A stretch of 64,000 nt of DNA from Holacanthus passer (lineage: Eukaryota; Chordata; Actinopteri; Pomacanthidae): assembly GCA_025331565.1 (NCBI GenBank), contig JAFREQ010000077.1, positions 372,001 through 436,000 on the forward strand, written 5' to 3'. Under the pieces are notes generated by a model. It had not been told where the DNA came from. It saw nothing but the letters and a program-made list of their open reading frames with translations, and searched no databases. A program made the translations under genes and the position numbers. Below are positions 34,792 through 48,070 of this stretch, one piece after another; the stretch's first letter is position 1; every line of letters starts with the position of its first letter.

Positions 34792-36059
34792 CTGTGATAG
34801 AAGATTGAAGAAGAGTTAAAGCAAAAGATAAGAGAGTCTGTTTATTTACAGCTGCAAGGTTTTGGGTTTGTTCCAGTCTGGTGTGAAGCTCATTCATTTT
34901 CACAGGGTCTTTCTTTCTTTCTTTTAAGTTGAGGTAGTTGGAAAGCAGAAACAGTGAAAAGAGGTTTGGTGATTTCGGCTGGGGATTTGATTTTGAAGGG
35001 TTTGAAAGAAGGGCAGCTTTAGAAGGAGTGAACCTCATCAACAAATCTATTTGGATTGAAATGGACTTATTTGTTTCAAAATTGTTCTGTACCTTTTTGA
35101 GTTTGCAGAATGATTGTAACAAAAGTTTAAGAGTGATCACTCAGGCGAAGGCAAAATCAAAGGTTCAGTTCAGCCAAATTACACAAAAAGAGAAAAATTT
35201 TCACTTCCCTCTGCTGCTATTCAGCCGTGCAGGCAGTTTCAGAGGTTTTATTTGACTATCGTTTTGAGATTTATGCTTCCAACGCAGTCCAGCAAAGGTG
35301 CATAAAACATTTGTGGTGCTCACAGCATTTGACAATTAGATTTAAAGCTTAGATTTAAACACTAAAAGTCTGCAGCCACATGAGCGGTTCAGTAATGTGA
35401 CCATGCTAAAAATCCATGCTTTTACTGTGAAACCTTTTCATAGAACTACCAAAAAACAGGATTATCCAGACGAACAGGGAAAGTGTTTCTGCACAGAGAT
35501 GTTGCTTTTGAATACGCTTTTTCAATGCTGTGAGCTCCACAAATACACTTCCATTCATTCCTTTGTTTTGGTGCAGAGGCAGAAATCTCAGACACAAATA
35601 TCTCATGCACGACAGGAGGAGATAGAGGTCGTGTGGGAAATTATGTCCATTTCGGATTATTTATGCAAAGCAAACTATCTGCATCTCTACAGAATAAAGA
35701 CTGCTTCTGTGAATGTACGCAAAGCTGGAAGGACATTTATTTTCTCTCTGTTGCTTCCTTTCCAGGACCTGCATGGGTGTATCCTGCATCAATTTACCCA
35801 TAGAAAAGCTGGATTACACTAAGCCTCACTCCAACATCTCCCAGCTGGAGGGCAAGCCTGAGAGTGATAAGGCCAGCTCAGGACTCACCGATAGAAATAC
35901 ATGTGAAAGGCACATAAAGACAGAGCAGGACATCAGAGTACTTACATATGAGTCAAGTATTTGAGAGGTTCAAACATCCGCCGTTGTATGTTTTCAATTT
36001 CAATCCCTTCTATGCTCCTGGAGAATAAAGACATATTGATTTTGTTTTACTCAAGATGC

Positions 36060-36099
<40 letters not shown>

Positions 36100-39027
36100 A
36101 CAGTGTATATTGATTTACTCTAGTCTTCAAAAGCACATAAAGTGTTTACAGCAAAGATCCCCTCAGCAAAAAGCCTTTTAGAAACTATAATGAGAAATTT
36201 TATGTCAGGCCGAAAACATTTTCTTTCATTTGTTCATACAGATTTTGACTTTTGCACGAGCTCACGCTTGTGTCTCAAAAAAGAAAGAGCACAATAACCA
36301 CATGACATCCAAATAACACCGAAAGACCATTTTTCACTCTCATCATTTGTTACATTTGCCATCCAGCATGCAGCAACTTGTACTCACAACGACTTCAGTC
36401 TATGTAATTTGTCAAAGTGGTCGACTTGGAGCTTGATGATGGGATTGTATGATATATTCCTACAAAGAAGAGAAATGCTGTTGTGAAAATCAATTAGATG
36501 AATGGACATTAATCCAACTTATTAATGGCATAACAGCACGTTACACATTATGCTTATTAGGTTAGCTTATTATCATTATTCCAGGATGTAGCAGAACTGT
36601 TCCCACAAGTCTCCCTTCCTGTCATGCCTACGTCTGCTGCATATCTTAAAAATGTGTCCCTGCATTATTCCTTTTTATATGACATCTTGTTATCCACCCA
36701 CTACAATGTTTTCCACCATTCCTGCCTTGGTTTCAGATTGCAGATCTAAGAACCAGAGAATTGCAGTAAAAGGACATAGCATGTAATCAATTTTATCTCA
36801 CTGATTATGATTCTAATGCGTCATAATAATTTTCTTCTTATGCAATGTGTTTGTCACTGTGGGTAGCAATGACCACCCAATAGAGAAGTGTGTTTTGTAT
36901 TTTCTAAACTGCATTGAAGTTTCATCTGCATTAACCTTCCTGACGATTCCATTGTCAATCCCTGACAAAGATGAAAAGCCACCTCTAAATATTCATAGAA
37001 TAGGTATGTATGCACACATAACTGTGTATCTCATTGCACTGATATAAACACAAACTCACAGTTGGAGCAAATCCCCCAGTAAGACAAAGAGATCGGGAGG
37101 GATGGTCACCAGTCTGTTGTCGGATAGATCCCTGAGCGCCGGGACAAATCCACATCGGTTCCCCAAAAACACAAAACAACAAACAAATATTGATGTACAA
37201 CGCTGGGTATCTGACAGACGTGTACAGGTCTTTAAAATAACCCATCCTCTATAACTCCTGCAGTGCACAGGGGGTACAATGCTAGACCACAAAACATGCT
37301 CACTGAAAACAACAGCCCTGCAACACTGTCTCTATTAGTTTATAATGGAATTCACCTTTTTGATGCACCCACACGTTTCATTTGTTACTTACGGATATAA
37401 GTGACTTCTATTAACTTTAAATGTTTCTTTCTTCCTTATCACCTTATCACCTTACTGATCAGCAACAGTCAGAACAAGAAGAGAATTAAAGTTAGAATGT
37501 CTGTTGTAACTTTGATGCATCATAAATGTCAGTGATCGTCTTGGGCTCAAGCTCGTGACAGAGCTACTTCATCTGTATTGACAGATACAGATACCGATAT
37601 TGTAACTGCTATAGTCAAAGAACTGTGCCAATCATTTTCTTTGTCATCTTCCTTTTTTAATTAATACTTTTGTTACCTTAAAGTTCCTGGATGGATGTCA
37701 GCAATTATAACTGCAGCAAACCCGGTAAATAGCTTCAACATCTCATGCATCAAATATATGAAATAGCTCATTAGCTCATTGTGCAATTGTATCTAAAATA
37801 TAAAACAATGACAATTGGACCTGATGATGACATGAGAGGAAAACTAATGATGCCCAAACTGGAAATGGCTCCTCATCTTGGGAAGCATGATTGGGCTTTG
37901 GAAATGTAATTGCAATTTGGCTTTTAGATTTTGCCATTTCTTGTGGACAGTTGGAAGTTCTTACCTTGGAGTGATTCTCATGAAAAGTCACAGATTCGCT
38001 AAAATGCAAAATTCACCCTTTTACACACCACAGACATTCATAAGAGGTTCAAGAGAAATCTGACCTGTCGTTTTTGAGAAACTTCAAGAGAAAGATTTCG
38101 ACCTGACAAAAGGTCAGAGACCAAAAAAAAGAATATATCTACAATCTACATCTACAATCAGCCCAGAAGCTCAGAGACATGTCGCTCTGGAACAAAGTGT
38201 CAGACAAAAACTAACTGAAACACGAAGAAACCAAAGACCCAAATGATCGTCCTCGGGCCTCAGAGCCAGTGGGGCACAAAAAGCAAATGGTCTTCATTAA
38301 CAAAACGACATGTATCTGTTCAATGAAGCCTTTCTTCTGAATGTGAGATCATTAGAGTCGTGTGGCTGATTGGTGTCAGTAGTTGCTCACAGCTATACTT
38401 GAAGATTTTATTACTCAGACAGGACGTTACTGCATCTTAAAGTTCTTTTTCAAGCAGAGGCTGTAAATGTTAAAATGATGCCTTCAAGATTCTAAACTTT
38501 TCTTTCAACTTTTCTATACTGTTTTTCTCATCTTCTGTTCTGGTGGTGTTTCTAAAGTCATCACTTGTAACACATGTTCAGAATGACAATCCTAAAAGTT
38601 GTTGCTTTGTGCAATCAAACAAAAATCACTTACAACTCTCCGAGCTTTGGAAGGACTGAGAAAGCTTGTTCGTGAATGTGGCTGATCCTGTTCCGCTGTA
38701 AAACCCTGTCAATAAATACAAGAAAAGATGTATGTTACTACTTTTTGACCTTCTTAAACCCATTTAATGAATCAATGCCAGAACTGATTCCAAGCTTCAG
38801 CTCGTAGCAGTGATCAGATTTTGAGAAACTGAGGCTGATTTGCAAGCTTCTCACAGAACTTCTGCAAAAGTCAGATTAATTAAAAAGAAAAAACTTTGCC
38901 ATGGATTTATGCAAATGTGTACTTACAGAACTGTCAGCATGCTGCATGAACGTAATGAAACGTTTCCGATGGTTTCGATGAGATTTCCCTCCAAATCCCT
39001 GTAAAAACATGTTATGACATGCAGAGG

Positions 39028-39058
<31 letters not shown>

Positions 39059-42000
39059 CAGAATAAATCCATCAAAAACATGTCACTTTCATGACAGGAC
39101 AGCTTTTGATTTCTTGACATCCTACTTACAGCCAGTTCAATCTCGGCATTTCTCGACAGATGTCATCCAGCTTTGTCAGAGAGTTGTTCAACAAAACCCT
39201 GTCAGTCAGTGAGACACAATGTAACAGGGTGGAGCGCTTTTTCCTTCGGTGTTCAAGGACAAACACTCAATCTAAACTAATCAACACAGACAGCAAAACA
39301 GAACAAAATCTCTGATTGTTGTAGCATAAAATATAAAATAAAAACTCACAGTAAAACAAGAGAGTTCAGGCCCGAAAAAGTCATGGAGGATATTTGATCG
39401 ATGTGGTTGTTTTCCAGGATCCTAGGACAAAAAACAGGATATAGCTTCAGCCTCATTTGCAGAATGTTCATCCAGAAACAGCAGCAATAGGGATCTGTGT
39501 GATTTATTACCTGTATGTAATAAAAAAGCAAACAATGCAAGAATAGAAAAACAAAATCTGCCTCCTCAGTAGGAATTATTTATCACAGAACTGGACTTCT
39601 CGGCCTACGGCAAACCTAATATACTATGCATGGAGCATTTTATATTCAGGACTTTGTTTCAATAGACAATAAACTTACAACCACTCCAGCTTGTGCAGGT
39701 CCTGGAACACCCCCGGCATCAGGACAGAGATCTTGTTATAGCTCAGGTATCTAAGAGAGGAGAGATGAGTTTGCTCTCTTCAACCAAGTGTTCTGACTGT
39801 TCACACTTATTGATTACAAGCTGATCATCACTTACAATCTACGTGCATATAACCGAGCTTTGATAATGTCAGGAAACAGGATTCGCTACATTGCCAAAAG
39901 TATATGGACATGAAATATATATGTGATTGGTAAACATGTCATTTTAAAACTACAGTGATTAATTAATGCTGCTATAACAGTTTCCACTCTTCTGGGACAA
40001 TTTTGGAACCTGGTTGCAGGTATTTGCTCCCATTCAGCCACAATAGCATCAGTAGTTAGGCAATGGTGTGTGTGGTCGATAAAACCTGGCTCACTTTCAA
40101 ATCATCCCAAAGTTGCATGTTGTCATATTTAGATAGCGATTTCAAAAAGGAAGAGCTGCAGTTTCATTCATGACTTACATAATTAACAGTGTCCTAACAA
40201 GTTGTAGGAAGTAAGCAACAGTGTTGATTCCACCAGCTGTAATGAGAACTGGTACTGGCAAATGTATTCAGCTAACACATGAACATGAAACTTAACTTTT
40301 CTGACTGGTGACTAGTTTATAAAAAAAAAAAAAAAAAAAAGATATGTTGGTGATTACGCTGCATGGAACAATATCCTGTTTACTATTACGTAGATCATCA
40401 GTACGAGCCTCTAGTTTGTAGAAAATAATTGCATGCTACAGACAATATATCAGGAGTTGAAGCACTTCTGTTCAGAAAAATCTGAAACACACACCTGTGA
40501 ATAAACCAACGATTATGAAACATGAATGAAACAGCTGATGCTCAACTTCAGTCACCTGAACTAAAACTCTGTACATAAATAGAAGGGCAGCCTATAGGAC
40601 TGTCTGCTTTATTACTGAATGGCATGAGTTACATTAATGAACAAACTTACAGCCTCGTTAAATTATACAGCCCTCTGAATGCATCAGGACTCACATCTCG
40701 GATCCTGTTGTGTTGCAGATATCTATAGAAGAAAAGCACAAAACAGCTTGTGACTCGTTTAAATTCCAAATTAACAATGTGAGAAAAATGAAATAACCCA
40801 TGAGCCTATTGGTTAAATTAAAAAAAAACTCCACGGTGCTTAAATTTGGTTATTTGAGTGAGAAATACAACTTTGTTTTGCTGAGAGAATTTAGTATTCG
40901 ATATCAAATAATCAGGGTCTGTTTAATACCTTTCATCTTCATCCTGTGAGCTCAAGAAACTGACAGCTGTGTTTCATCTCTAATCTCACACACCTGGAAA
41001 TTCATTCGTGCATCGTTCAGGGAGGTTTTCAATCAGGTCAAACCTTCAGAGCAGCGACTGAAGTCTGAGAGTTTGACACGGCCAAATGGTTCCTGCCGGA
41101 GGGTCAGATCTATTCTTCTGCCGCCACAGTCGGTGACACTGCGTGAGGTTGATAAACAACCCGAGTCTGCGATGAATGAATCCGTGCGTGGGACAGAACA
41201 ATCACCTCAGCGTTCCCAGTCGTCGTCTTCGTCGTACACAGATCAGCTTTGAAACTCGTTCGTTGTGTTTGTCGCTCAAAGGCTGGTCATTATTTCAGTT
41301 GAACAAACAGTGTTGGCTCTTGTGCATGCTAACAATACTCTACTAAAGGGCAGATCAATAACAAAACATATATATTTAAAATAAATAAATAGATGATATA
41401 TGATCCATAATTCAGTCACTCACAGTTTCTGGAGGCTCTGGTACTTGAAGAACGTGTTTGCTCTCAGTTTTTGAAGCTGGTTCTTTTGAAGGGACCTGAA
41501 GAACAAAGAGAGAGCCAGGTTTACACCATCAACATGCACCTGTGTCATCCCTTCAGATCGTCAAGGTTAGAATTTCAACATGTACGTTTAAATTATTATG
41601 TGTTAAAATGTCTAATCAATGGGGGTTTTGAGCCTGAGAGAAGATCTATTCAACATTAAAATGACCATCTGAACTTTCAATACTATACAATACAATCAAT
41701 CCTGCAGTAGACTTTTTCTCCCTCTCTCAGTCTTGAATTATGTATTTGTACAGAGTGAAATCTCGTTATCACTCTGCCTATTATATTCTTTTGTAATTCT
41801 TCACCTGTAATAACATTTCCATCGACATCAGAGCAATATACAGACCCTCAAAGATCCAAAAGAACCTTTACACTCACTTTTTATGTAAAGGAAAAAAACA
41901 AACTTGAATCTGATTTTTCACATAATATTTCACAACTTTCTAAATCTAAATGCATCTTAGCAACAAAAACAATCATTTTCACACCTGAATTACCAGAAAA

Positions 42001-45000
42001 TTGAACCTGTAAACAATAAAACTATGGTCTTATTAATTCTCTTCTATCGAGTATGATTCCAAAGCTTTTAACAGATTAAAGGCTGATCATCTACTCACCC
42101 ACACTTTGGAACAAGTTATGCTTCTTTTTGATTCCTGTGGTTAAAGATACACTGAGGAACAAACATGCTTCCTCACCAAAACACGTTGGGCCTCATGTAA
42201 GAACATTTTCATATTCTTATTCTAAAACTCGCTTACTTTTTCCTGTGAGGTTTGTTCCGTGTCAGATTCACTGAATTCTCTTAACTGCACAAACTTGACG
42301 TAAATTGCTAATTTCAGCCTGATAAACACAACCTGTTCCTGAGTAGATGCACATTTGTGTGAACTGATCATTAATGTAATCAACACCTCTAAAATTGACA
42401 TATAAAGCTTCCTGTTCCAATTCACTGGGCATGAATATGCATCAATGATACTGGACATGAATATGCATCACGACCCCGAGGCAGCTGTCAGACTGAGAGA
42501 CTCCCAACAAATCCTGAACTGAGCCAAAATATGCTGATAAAACCATGAAATCCCAAAAATTCTCAACCCATGATGTTGATAATGTGGTCAATATATGTGT
42601 CATATATTATATTTCAGTTCATTCATTCATTCAGATACAATAAAGGCTTTATGATTTCAGGCCTAATGCTACATATTCTCCCACATATACATCATTTATG
42701 AATGAATCTGTTTGTATGACTTGTTCTTCTATGAGGCCCTTTGTGTGTCGTTAAGCCCAAACACTCATAACGAAAGAATGAATTTCTCTTTTCTCTTAAA
42801 CCTGCGCGGTTACAACAGCTATCTGTCTTCATGTCTTCTTTTACTGGTGCACTGCTGTGCAAATCTGCTGATATGACTCTTGCAAACAACCTTCAAACAA
42901 CAGGTACTAAATCAGTAACTAACAACATTAAGCTACAAACAATCCATAACACAACAGGCTCGCTCTGTATCCTTGAAGCCAGACCCTGAACACAGAACAT
43001 TGTCTAACATGAAAACGTCCTTAAATATTACACGACCCCCATAAATCCCCAGAAATAATCAGTGTCTTATTAATTTCCCAGCAGCTGAGTTCAGTCAGTA
43101 TACAGACACAATTTAGTGAAAAGGTCACAGATAAGCTCCAGCTCTGTGCAGTAAATGGAGGAAGACAACGGGTACAGAGTGTTATTGATATAAAATTATT
43201 CTGGCCCGTGGGCGAGTGCTGTTCCTGCGTGTAAACAAAGCAGTGCATTATGGAGCAGCTGTCCGGGAACTGGGTGTCACAACTAAACACCCACTAAGTG
43301 TTTATTATTGTTTTATCTGCATTTTCATTTTTCAAATTCACATAATGCAGTAATCCAAATCATTAATTTCACTTTGGCTCTTGCACTCTCTCTCTAACTC
43401 TTTCCTGAAGATAAATCCTCAGCAACACTTTGTTTGAAGGCGCGTGCATAAGAATGACATGAAATCACCATGACGTGACTCCTGAAGGAGTCGTAATGAA
43501 TGTTGTCATTAAGGGTCATTCAGTCAATTATGTCATTTTTAATGCAAAGTTTGTTTTTGTTATGACGACTTGACATGAACCTAATGAGGCCTAATTACCA
43601 ATCTTAAAGAAAATATTTAACTTTAAGAGTTAACATTACATTAAGCTGTCATGTGTGATTAGTTGTGACATTAGCTGTCATGAGAACATTATGATTGTGC
43701 CATCAATATGTCCTTCACCTCAACTACAGCGGTACAATTTGGATCATTAAGATGTCATTAAATGTTATAAGGCCAGTTCCCTGCCGTCAAACTGGCCTCT
43801 GTCACTCTCAGAGGATGTGTTCGGTGGCGGTCCATAAAAACAGGAAGCTGTCCTCAACAAGTCGTTTATATCGACTACTTTTATAACAGCTATTCTGTCA
43901 TCCACCCAGAGCCACGCTGCCTGTGAAGGTAACAGATAACTTTGTCGATTGCCAACCTTTGGTCTGAACTCTTCTCTGAATTTAGATGGGTTACAAAAGT
44001 CTCTTTGGTAAGCTGCACACAAAGAGAGACGGGCTCTTTGAAAGTTTCCAGGCAGAGCGGTTCAGAGAGCAGAAAAAAGTGGGACGCCTACAAAACATCA
44101 CACAACCCAAATATGCCATAAAGAAAATGATGCTGTGCCAATGACAAAGCAGATACTGTGGAGGAGATAATGAGGACAGGCCAGTTTGTGTTAATGTTCC
44201 AGGTCCCATCAAAACAGACGAAAATGACACGGAAAAACTGAAAAGGAGTAAAAAATACTTTCATCAAACATTGACAAACTTTCATGTGTCCTTGTCGATT
44301 CATGTTAAGAAGATAAAAAGTATTTTGCACTTTTGTCTCAAAAGGATTTAATCTTGACACTTGACACAAAAGACTCCCCAGATGTGTGTGATTATGACTC
44401 TTACAAGACTCTGAAGAACATGCACTACTCATCAGCTGGATGTGAGGAGGTGGCATTAGTCACTTTCACTCCCACCAGAGATTCATCATGAATTCTGGCT
44501 TCAATAAGTGCTCGCAGTGACAGAGCGGCGTTTCTGAGAGGAGATCTGCCGTAACACTTCACACACGCTGCGACAGCCGCGGCCGAAGACGAATGCTTCC
44601 TGGGGATTGCTTCAGCTGTAGGATATCAAAAAAATGAGGGGATATTTTCTACTCACATCATGGTGACATTTATGGCCACCGCAGGGATATCTTGAAGCTG
44701 CGCGCCGTCGCAGTCCAGCTCCAGGTCTCGGCACTGGCAGAGCTCAGGAACGACACCCAGCACTGGAGAGGTGGAGGGGACAGGGAGGGGACATCAGAGA
44801 GAGACACTTCAATCAACTGGACATCCATCACAGAGCCAAAGTGTTAAGACTGGAGCTGTTTGGAAGAACAGCAATTTCATCCTGCTGGAAGAGAACGTGA
44901 GTCCTGAGATTAAAAGACTCTGAAAGCAGAATTTATTAAGAGTGACTTTGGGGATAAACTCAGGTCGGCAACAGTTAATAACAGAGCCACATCTGTGGAG

Positions 45001-48000
45001 ATTGCTTTTTGAATATTCCTGAGTTAAGTCAGCTTTGATTATCTTCCATTAAATCCCGGTTTAGATATGGAAGATGTGATGAAACGGAGCAGATACGATT
45101 GTTTAACCAGGCCGTCCTGACTCCAAATTATATGTGAGGACACATCAGAAGGAGCCACATGGGGCGTTAATGAAAGACTCCCCTTTGACAGTCAGACACA
45201 TTTTTATTTACAGTGAGGATTACACATTTGATGAAGTCACGTTCAACACAAATTTCAGCTAATCAAATGTTTTCACAGTTACTTTTGATTGAAGCCAGTT
45301 AAAGAAGACATCTGATTAGCAAATGCACAGATTCAAGAGAGGAGAGATTAAGATGTTTTGGATCCAGGTATGCCTGCTGGGAAATACACCCAAATTTGAC
45401 TTTATCAAAACACTGAAAAGTCTAACACAGAGAGATCTCAGTGTGTGACACCTATAAAGCGCATTGAAGTTGCTGTTGGTTGAAAACTGGATTTCACTTC
45501 AGTATTTTGTTCATGATTAGGATGAAGACCTGTGGTTGACACTGCAACTAGCTTTTACTCTTCACATAATTCATTTCATAACAGTATGAGAATGTTCTTT
45601 TGACTTGCTCCTGATCATTTATTTCAGCCAACATTACTTTTATTATATTACACCAGTAGAAATATGCTTACCTCTGACAGTTTTATTATAATGCAGGACC
45701 ACGCTGAAGCTCTAACGCCACCATTCAGACAATAATATGAGTTACTGGAAATGATAATGGAAAAGTGGACGTCCTTGTGACTAAATGATGAGACAGCCTC
45801 AGTTTGCGAATGAATCACGATCATGAATCAAGGGACTAAATCACGGCAAGGCCAGAAGACATTGCACAAAAATATCAAAAAGGTAGAGAAAGCACATCAA
45901 GGTTAAACAGCAACGTGTATTTGTACAAATCTTACACATTGTGCCGCCATAAAAATACAGCCCTGCAGTTTGGCTCTGGACTTGGATCTATTTATGAAGC
46001 TCGAGCTTGATCGAGGCCGATAAACAGGGAGGAAAACAGGAAGGAAAACACAGCTTCTCCTAAAACACAGCTTTGATTCTCACATCAACCAGTTTGATAA
46101 TTAACCTGAATCAAGGGTGAATGTAGCTCTGTTTTTTATAGTAAGTTCTTTCAGCCCTTTGTGTCAATGCTCATCATCGTCAATGTGCTCTGAATACATG
46201 AAGTCTATTTTAGTTAAGAGACGGACTGAACCTTCTCTTGATGTTAAAAGAACAAAACAGTGACTCAACAACAACAAATCTCACACAATGGAAATCTTAA
46301 ACAGCACAAATACGACAGGAGGCTGGTTGTTGGAAATGGTGAGGTCACAAAAAGGCAGTTTGTAACTTGTTGAATAAAGAAAACTGCTTGAACCTTTGGC
46401 TTTAAAAAGATGTCTTTCTTTCAGAGGAAAAGCTCCTGGTATGGTCTCCTGAACTGGTCCACGTGAGGGGCCACTTAAAGTACGACTGAAAGACCCCTAT
46501 AATCAACTTTGATGATGGTTTTCCTGAAGAAGGAAAACATGCATCACCTCCTGAAACCAGCCTGTATCTGTACATGAATCAGAGTTTGAGGCAGAGCTGC
46601 CATTACTGCGATGGCACCTTACTTGTAAACGCACTGTTTGAATGTAGACAACAAATAAAAGTCCACCACAAAAAAGCCCAGTTTTAACTGCAGCTAGATG
46701 TGTTTTCTGTTCAGCTGCTCTGAAAAATAAATATATAACACTTTTCAACTAACATGTCTAACATGCAAGGTGCCTCCTGCTCATCAGGAGCCGGAACCAT
46801 TCACACAAACAGTATCTAGGATTCTGGAACAAGGACACTTTGACACGCAGGGGCCGGGGATCAAACCACCAACCTCCTGGTTAAATCATGCAGTTTGATT
46901 TTTCAGATCATAGGCCAGCAAGTAACTCCCACTGGGTTCAATTAACAACTCCACACAGCTTTCACATTCACACTGAGGCGACTGACAGAAGCTGCAATTA
47001 TATTTTTCCCCCAAAGCCTAATTTCACTCATTCCAGACTGGTGCATTCTTCTTCTTTTTCGTTGGTTTTTAGAGGCGGTTTGCATCAAAAATTTTGCTTT
47101 GCAGCCGAATAATGGATTGAAAAAAGACTCTTATTAATCACATAATAAAAGAGAAACATTAGAAAGAGAAGAGGACAAACAACTACGTCAACAGTTTGGC
47201 CATGCAGCCATCTTTCATCTTTACATAGATCAGTGAATTTATGATATTCATTTATGTGATATTTTTTATTCACTTTTACTTTTTCAAATATACCGTTTAT
47301 ATCCATGTCACAACTGCATGGCTTCTGTCCTTTTTAAGCGTCTGAATTGGCGGCAGAATCTTTTCATCTTCAGGAACGACTGCTTCTTTTGTGCTTTCTT
47401 GTGCGAAGGACACAGCAATTACATCTCTTCACTCTCTTGTATTTTAATATCACTTAAGATTCCTCACAAGATATTTGCTATTTTTCTCCTGTCACGGATG
47501 CTGTTGAGCCTTGATCCTTCATCAGAGCTGCTGGTGGGACGGTCACACAGCGTCAGGTTGATTGTGTTTGCTGGAAGGTGGCCTCTTAGAGACAACGCTT
47601 CCTATGACTCGAACCTTTCAATCTGCAGAGGAAAATTAGATTTGACAAGTAATGAAGATGATTTTTTTGCTTTAGCTTTGCCTTTTTTACAAGCAGAAAA
47701 GAGAAGCTTTCCTCTAACCTGATATCATGAAAATAGGATTGTTGGCCCTCATCCACAGTAATGAATTACCTTTATCCTGCAGTGTCAAAGCTGTGTGCAA
47801 ATTAAATGACGAAATGAGTTGTTGCCCTTAAGGAGAACAAAGAACATGGAGAAAATCCAAGAAAATGATCTTACTGCCGATATAGCAAAAGCCATAAGTT
47901 ATTATCAAGGATAGTTGCACATGAGCATGAATCAACCCACAAATATCTTTAAAGATGCAGTTCAGAAACATAATACCACTACTTACAGCAGACATTGGAC

Positions 48001-48070
48001 TTGGTCCCAGTGTTGTAGCTCGGCATCCCAAAATACTTGTCGAACAGATGGGGCCATCCATTATTATCTC
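28195..48070 (-). CDS. rxfp1: rxfp1, relaxin family peptide receptor 1 (5' exons missing)
   Basis: Sixteen exons on the minus strand: 48070-47987, 44762-44657, 41495-41424, 40722-40651, 39750-39679, 39421-39350, 39198-39130, 38998-38927, 38705-38634, 37131-37060, 36459-36388, 36017-35946, 34791-34562, 30315-29905, 29694-29476 and 28625-28195. Phases agree at every junction, giving 731 codons of mature receptor plus stop. The order is LDLa-LRR linker (GDNNGW), LRR N-cap (CQCRDLELDCDG), ten LRRs, hinge (YFKKFQYCGYAPHVRSCKPN), seven TM helices (LEKYICIVYPF in place of DRY; NPILY in TM7) and a cytoplasmic tail with EMWPLQE. This is a class-C LGR that raises cAMP on binding relaxin. The tail motif and linkage to etfdh/ppid favour rxfp1 over rxfp2. 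The first read exon is phase 1, so at least the signal-peptide and LDLa exons lie upstream; I could not find them up to 64000. Confidence 0.93.
28222..28237. repeat. (GT)n microsatellite inside the rxfp1 coding end
   Basis: A GT run on the plus strand reads as CA on the minus strand and encodes alternating Thr-His residues. It lies about 30 bases before the rxfp1 stop codon at 28197-28195. Confidence 0.85.
30316..34561 (-). other. rxfp1: rxfp1 intron between TM1 and TM2 exons
   Basis: A 4.2 kb intron with canonical borders, containing Tc1-like MITE copy 3 (32092-32573). A short stretch at 30545-30635 resembles 26256-26320 (shared 'catgaaaggcttca' and 'caggcagacagcag'), suggesting another unnamed dispersed repeat. 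No exon was recognised. Confidence 0.6.
32092..32573 (+). mobile_element. Tc1-like MITE copy 3
   Basis: This is a nearly complete copy. The left end is 'tgcaacactgattccaaaaa', the right end 'aaaaaattgtggttgta', forming degenerate terminal inverted repeats. The internal blocks are the same as in copies at 2441 and 60157. It lies in an rxfp1 intron, antisense to the gene. Confidence 0.8.
35946..41495 (-). CDS. rxfp1: rxfp1 leucine-rich repeat exons (ten)
   Basis: Ten exons each encode one LRR, and all begin after the first base of a codon. Nine are exactly 72 nt (24 residues) and one, 39198-39130, is 69 nt (23 residues). Consensus pieces read: SLQKNQLQKLRANTF, YLQHNRIRDVSPDAF, YLSYNKISVLMPGVF, ILENNHIDQISSMTF, VLLNNSLTKLDDICR, DLEGNLIETIGNVSL, VLQRNRISHIHEQAF, DLSDNRLVTIPPDLF, NISYNPIIKLQVDHF and LSIEGIEIENIQRRM. 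In the family the concave face of this domain holds the high-affinity relaxin site. Because the unit length and phase are uniform, any of the 72 nt exons could be skipped without a frameshift. Confidence 0.93.
36063..36098. repeat. (CA)n microsatellite
   Basis: A pure CA dinucleotide run in an rxfp1 intron, about 18 units. Confidence 0.95.
39029..39055. repeat. (CA)n microsatellite
   Basis: CA dinucleotide run of about 13 units in an rxfp1 intron, about 30 bases upstream (minus strand) of an LRR exon acceptor. Confidence 0.9.
39889..40130. mobile_element. Eroded DNA-transposon fragment ('ttgccaaaagtat' terminus)
   Basis: The stretch begins 'cattgccaaaagtatatgga' and continues with 'gctgctataacagtttccac', 'ttctgggac' and 'aaatcatcccaaag'. 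This is the order seen at the end of a common fish Tc1/mariner-type element as I remember it. It is only a fragment. Confidence 0.5.
40320..40340. repeat. Poly-A run
   Basis: About 20 consecutive A's in an rxfp1 intron. This could be the tail of an old retroposon, but no body was recognised next to it. Confidence 0.8.
43440..43760. repeat. Possible degenerate interspersed repeat
   Basis: The sequence is rich in variants of 'tgtcatgagaaca', 'tgtcattaa' and 'cttgacatgaacctaatga', in both orientations. This resembles a fish MITE that I cannot name. It lies in an rxfp1 intron. Confidence 0.35.
44657..48070 (-). CDS. rxfp1: rxfp1 LDLa-LRR linker and LRR N-cap exons
   Basis: Exon 48070-47987 (84 nt) reads GDNNGWPHLFDKYFGMPSYN then TGTKSNVC, directly after where the LDLa module should end. 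Exon 44762-44657 (106 nt) reads LGVVPELCQCRDLELDCDGA and ends with an N-glycosylation sequon (NVT) before the first LRR. In RXFP1 the LDLa module and linker are required for receptor activation after relaxin binds the LRRs. A 3.2 kb intron separates the two exons. Confidence 0.88.

Noticed and set aside
34546..34808. Plus-strand frames over the rxfp1 TM1 exon
   Set aside because: Antisense shadows of the GC-rich coding exon 34791-34562.
36063..36098. Regular short repeats considered as a CRISPR-like array
   Set aside because: It is a simple CA dinucleotide microsatellite in a vertebrate intron.
38690..38705. Internal acceptor (TTTTACAG at 38703-38696) for an rxfp1 LRR exon
   Set aside because: Using it would give a 62-nt exon that breaks the frame. 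The acceptor 10 bases upstream gives the standard 72-nt LRR exon beginning VLQRN.
47318..47722. A 134-codon plus-strand frame in an rxfp1 intron
   Set aside because: No recognisable domain, composition like its non-coding surroundings, and no promoter or splice support.
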